A stretch of 64,000 bases of DNA from assembly GCA_945860295.1 (NCBI GenBank), contig CAMAQH010000003.1, positions 124,001-188,000 of the forward strand, in the 5' to 3' direction. This document shows, in pieces, positions 61,116 to 64,000 of the stretch; within the stretch, counting starts at the first letter, position 1, and each line of letters opens with the position of its first letter. The position numbers and the translations under genes are program-made. The notes beneath the pieces are model-generated. The model was not told where the DNA came from, did not search any database, and was given only the letters and a program-made list of their open reading frames with translations. Origin of the DNA: Prosthecobacter debontii (lineage in GTDB: Bacteria > Verrucomicrobiota > Verrucomicrobiia > Verrucomicrobiales > Verrucomicrobiaceae).

Positions 61116-62237
61116 ATGAAACTAAAATCACTCTCTCTTCTCGCGCTGCTGCCCGCACTTTCCTTGCGCGCTGCCGATCCTGGACGAGCCGACAACACCG
61201 TCATCCTCGAAGCTGCCGCCGTGGCAAATCTTCAACTCGAATTTGCCGAAGCGGAGGAAACCACCTTTGAGGAAACCATCTTCTCGCTCGGCCACATCGA
61301 GGTCTTGCCCGGCAATCGAGCCATCGTCAGTAGCCGCATTCCAGGCCGTGCTTTCTCGGTGCTCGTGATCCCGCATCAGGAGGTCGAGGCCGACGCCGAA
61401 GTCGCGTGGGTGGAAAGCCGTCAGCCCGGCGATCCACCGCCCGTGATCAAGCTCACCGCACCCATCAGAGGCATGGTTTCCAAAGTGAACATCGCTCAAG
61501 GTCAGCCCATCTCGCCTGACCAAGAGCTGATCGAAATCATGGACCTCAGCACCGTCGAGGCTGTGGCGAATGTGCCGCAGCATCTCGCCGGCAAATTAAA
61601 GATCGGCGTCAAAGCCCACATCCGCATCAATGCGCTGCCTGATCGCGTCTTTGAAACCAAGCTCGTCCACATCGCCGCCACGGCAGATGAAGACGCCGGA
61701 ACGCTTGAAGCCGCCTTCCACGTCGCCAACCCTGACAAGCTCCTGCGTCCTGGCATGAAGGCCGAGTTCAGCCTCGTCGTCAGCCAGCGTGAAGGCGTCA
61801 TGTCCATCCCGCGCAGTGCGGTGCAGGGAGATGCGGCGGAGCGATTCGTGTACATCAAAGACTACGATCTGAAGAATGCCTTCGTTAAAACCAGCGTCGT
61901 GCTTGGCGCGCAGAATGATCAGTTTGTCGAAGTCGTTAAAGGCCTGTTTCCCGGTGATGAAGTCGTCACTCGCGGTGCTTATGCGCTGGCCTTTGCTGGC
62001 AAAGGCAGCGTCAGTCTCAAGGAGGCGATGGACGCCGCTCATGGCCATCCGCACAATGAAGACGGCACCGAGATGAGTAAGGAGCAACTTGCTGCGGGCG
62101 GACACGAAGATCACGATCATGAGCACGGTGGCGAAAGCTGGAACATGCAGACCACCTTCTTTGCAGGCACCAGCGGGCTACTGTTGCTGCTGCTTGTTCT
62201 CACACTGGTCATGAACCGGAAAACCGCAGCAGCGTAA
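61116..62237 (+). CDS. RND efflux periplasmic adaptor (CzcB/CusB-like) with His-rich, membrane-anchored C-terminus
   Basis: 373 residues. Signal peptide SLSLLALLPALSLRAADPG, then the membrane-fusion-protein core: NRAIVSSRIPGRAFSVLVIP, lipoyl-like APIRGMVSKVNIAQGQPISP, barrel RVFETKLVHIAATADEDAGT, GMKAEFSLVVSQREGVMSIP. The last 75 residues are unusual: a His-rich segment (AHGHPHNEDG, GGHEDHDHEHGGE) and a C-terminal hydrophobic helix (AGTSGLLLLLLVLTLVM) ending in positive charges. The His stretch suggests metal substrates. It ends 4 bp before the RND permease gene. Confidence 0.92.
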   Translation: MKLKSLSLLALLPALSLRAADPGRADNTVILEAAAVANLQLEFAEAEETTFEETIFSLGHIEVLPGNRAIVSSRIPGRAFSVLVIPHQEVEADAEVAWVESRQPGDPPPVIKLTAPIRGMVSKVNIAQGQPISPDQELIEIMDLSTVEAVANVPQHLAGKLKIGVKAHIRINALPDRVFETKLVHIAATADEDAGTLEAAFHVANPDKLLRPGMKAEFSLVVSQREGVMSIPRSAVQGDAAERFVYIKDYDLKNAFVKTSVVLGAQNDQFVEVVKGLFPGDEVVTRGAYALAFAGKGSVSLKEAMDAAHGHPHNEDGTEMSKEQLAAGGHEDHDHEHGGESWNMQTTFFAGTSGLLLLLLVLTLVMNRKTAAA

Positions 62238-62241
62238 CCTC

Positions 62242-64000
62242 ATGCTGAATCACCTCATTCGATTCTCACTGCATCATCGCCCTCTCGTTCTGATGGCGGC
62301 GTTGGTCGTACTGGTCTTTGGCCTGCAAACGCTGACACAACTGCCGGTGGAAGTGCTGCCGGACATGACGAAGCCGACGGTCACCATTTTGACCGAAGCT
62401 CCCGGGCTCGCTCCTGAAGAAGTCGAGACACTCGTCACGCAGCCCCTTGAAAGCGCGGTTCAAGGCGTCGGCGGACTGGATCGCTTGCGCTCGAACTCCG
62501 ATGTCGGCCTCTCGCTGGTGTTTGCCGAATTCGGCTGGGGCACGGACATTTACCGGGCACGACAGCTCGTGCAGGAGCGCATGCAGTCCGTGCTCAGTTC
62601 GCTGCCAAAAGGCGTCAAACCAGGCATGACACCCGTGTCATCGCTGATGGGAGAGATCCTGCTCGTCGGCCTGCGCAGCACGGATGGTAAAGTCGCTCCG
62701 GTTGATCTCCGCACACTGGCGGATTGGACGCTGCGCCGCCGCTTGCAGAGCATCAGTGGCGTGGCGGAGGTACTGACCATCGGTGGCGGCGTGAAGCAGA
62801 TTCAGGTGCAGCCAAATCCAAATCGTCTCGCGGCTTATGGCATCACCTTTGAAGAAGTGGAAACCGCCGTGAGCCGCTCGGCTGGCAATGCAACAAGTGG
62901 TTATCTACAGGCTGGGCCGCGTGAGATCATGGTCCGCAATCTCGGCATGACGACACGGTTGGAAGACATCGCCCACACCGTCGTCAAAACTGTGGGAGAT
63001 CGGCCCGTGCTGATCAGCGATGTGGCGGAGGTTAAACATGCCGTGCAGCCCATGCGTGGTGATGCCAGCGTGAATGGCACGATGGGCGTGGTTCTCAGCA
63101 TCGACAAAGCGCCCGGCTTTGACACGCTCAAGCTCACCCACAGCATCGAGACCGCGCTCGAAGAACTGCGTCCAACTCTGCCCGCCGGAGTCACGGCGGA
63201 GATCATGTTCCGTCAGGGCGACTTCATCGAGCACGCCATCGGCAATCTCAAAGAAGCCATCCGCGATGGCGCGATCATGGTCGCGATCATTCTGTTTCTG
63301 TTCCTGCTAAACTTCCGCACCACCGCCATCACGCTCATGGCCATGCCGCTGTCGTTTGCTGTGACGATCCTCATCTTCAAAGCCTTTGGCATCAGCGTGA
63401 ATTCCATGACGCTCGGCGGTCTCGCCGTAGCCATCGGCATGGTCGTCGATGATGCGATTGTCGATGTGGAAAACGTGTGGCGGCGACTGCGTGAAAATCC
63501 CACCAAGTCGCTCCTTGAAGTCATTGCCAATGCGTCAGGTGAAGTGCGGAATTCCATCCTCTACGCCACCGTCCTCATCATCCTTGTCTTCCTACCGCTG
63601 CTTGGATTGGAAGGCATCGAAGGCCGACTGTTTACACCTATCGCCATCGCCACGATCACCAGCATGGCGGCTTCGTTTGTGGTGAGCCTCACGGTGATCC
63701 CTGTGCTGTGCTCATTGCTGCTGAAGCCGAAGGCTGGCACTCACAGTGACGGATTCTTGGTTCGCGGGATGAAGTTCATTGTGCGTCACACCTTCCTCCG
63801 CGTAGCTCTCGGCGCGCCGATGCTTGTCATCGCCTTCGCGGGCACGTTGCTGATCGCCTCGTTCATGCTTTACCCGATGATGGGAAAAGAATTCTTGCCG
63901 ACCTTTAATGAAGGCAGCGCCACTATCTCGCTTGCCAGCGCACCTGGCACTTCGCTGGCGCAATCGAATGAGATCGGCGAAGTCGGGACACGACTTTTGC
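62242..64000 (+). CDS. RND efflux permease (CzcA/CusA-type), N-terminal part only
   Basis: 586 codons from ATG 62242 to the right window edge, about half of the expected protein (about 1030 residues). First membrane helix RPLVLMAALVVLVFGLQTL, porter domain with PVEVLPDMTKPTVTILTEAP, then the helix bundle with MPLSFAVTILIFKAFGISVN. Proton-relay helix GMVVDDAIVDVENVWRRL carries Asp-Asp, Asp and Glu. It uses the proton gradient to export substrates with the adaptor and outer-membrane protein encoded upstream. A heavy-metal role is suggested by the His-rich partners but not proven by the permease itself. Confidence 0.93.
   Translation, partial: MLNHLIRFSLHHRPLVLMAALVVLVFGLQTLTQLPVEVLPDMTKPTVTILTEAPGLAPEEVETLVTQPLESAVQGVGGLDRLRSNSDVGLSLVFAEFGWGTDIYRARQLVQERMQSVLSSLPKGVKPGMTPVSSLMGEILLVGLRSTDGKVAPVDLRTLADWTLRRRLQSISGVAEVLTIGGGVKQIQVQPNPNRLAAYGITFEEVETAVSRSAGNATSGYLQAGPREIMVRNLGMTTRLEDIAHTVVKTVGDRPVLISDVAEVKHAVQPMRGDASVNGTMGVVLSIDKAPGFDTLKLTHSIETALEELRPTLPAGVTAEIMFRQGDFIEHAIGNLKEAIRDGAIMVAIILFLFLLNFRTTAITLMAMPLSFAVTILIFKAFGISVNSMTLGGLAVAIGMVVDDAIVDVENVWRRLRENPTKSLLEVIANASGEVRNSILYATVLIILVFLPLLGLEGIEGRLFTPIAIATITSMAASFVVSLTVIPVLCSLLLKPKAGTHSDGFLVRGMKFIVRHTFLRVALGAPMLVIAFAGTLLIASFMLYPMMGKEFLPTFNEGSATISLASAPGTSLAQSNEIGEVGTRLL

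Overview
The window looks like chromosomal DNA of a member of the Verrucomicrobiota (Prosthecobacter/Verrucomicrobiaceae-like). This is inferred from three things: moderately high GC, the many secreted cytochrome/DUF1501/DUF1549/DUF1552/DUF1553/DUF1585/DUF1587/DUF1588/DUF1592 proteins that are typical of the Planctomycetes-Verrucomicrobia group, and numerous Tat-type signal peptides on oxidoreductases. No rRNA, tRNA, CRISPR array, prophage or classical insertion sequence was seen.

Layout. 1-9.8 kb: a class A penicillin-binding protein (cut by the window edge), a ceramidase-like secreted hydrolase, alanine racemase, an AAA ATPase-nuclease gene bounded exactly by two near-identical 47-bp hairpins, then PriA and a secreted unknown. 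9.9-25.3 kb: a FAD oxidoreductase followed by two related operons on the minus strand. Each starts with a GntR/FCD regulator with a GTATAC-type operator 2-3 nt before its start codon. Operon A (24.9 to 20.4 kb) is regulator, PSCyt1/DUF1549/DUF1553 cytochrome, DUF1501. Operon B (20.3 to 11.3 kb) is regulator, large DUF1587/1592/1588/1585 cytochrome, a Phd/PIN toxin-antitoxin pair, DUF1552, GMC oxidoreductase, gluconate-dehydrogenase-subunit-3-like protein. The pattern suggests regulated extracytoplasmic oxidation of sugar or polysaccharide derivatives.

25-33 kb: debris (a DUF1585 C-terminal fragment, an inverted REP-like pair, a broken peptide-binding protein and a membrane-protein remnant), a secreted SNase-like nuclease, an OppD/DppD-type ATPase, HflK/HflC, a methyltransferase, an inositol-monophosphatase-family enzyme, an alkyltransferase-like protein without the acceptor Cys, a stand-alone CoaB, and a PIN toxin with a very short candidate antitoxin. 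33.4-38.2 kb: xylulokinase, a Tat-exported Gfo/Idh/MocA oxidoreductase, a TSUP permease and HflX. 38.3-45.5 kb: a decayed SGNH hydrolase, then a third cytochrome/DUF1592-DUF1552 cluster followed by two tandem 429-residue secreted paralogues of unknown function.

45.6-64 kb: an ABC exporter, a membrane protein, TrpB, a secreted esterase split by one in-frame amber codon, a RhlE-like helicase, MtnA, a leucine-rich-repeat secreted protein, an ABM monooxygenase, MoaA, a glutathione-peroxidase-like protein, RibD with a HAD phosphatase, and an RND metal-efflux-type operon headed by a small His-rich protein and running off the end.

Three families of short simple repeats (CACTCCA, TGTCCCCATTCT and GAATGACGAAT types, often as inverted pairs) are scattered between genes and, in several places, inside coding sequence without breaking the frame. 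The hairpin-bounded ATPase-nuclease gene (4994-6492) is the best candidate for an undescribed unit.
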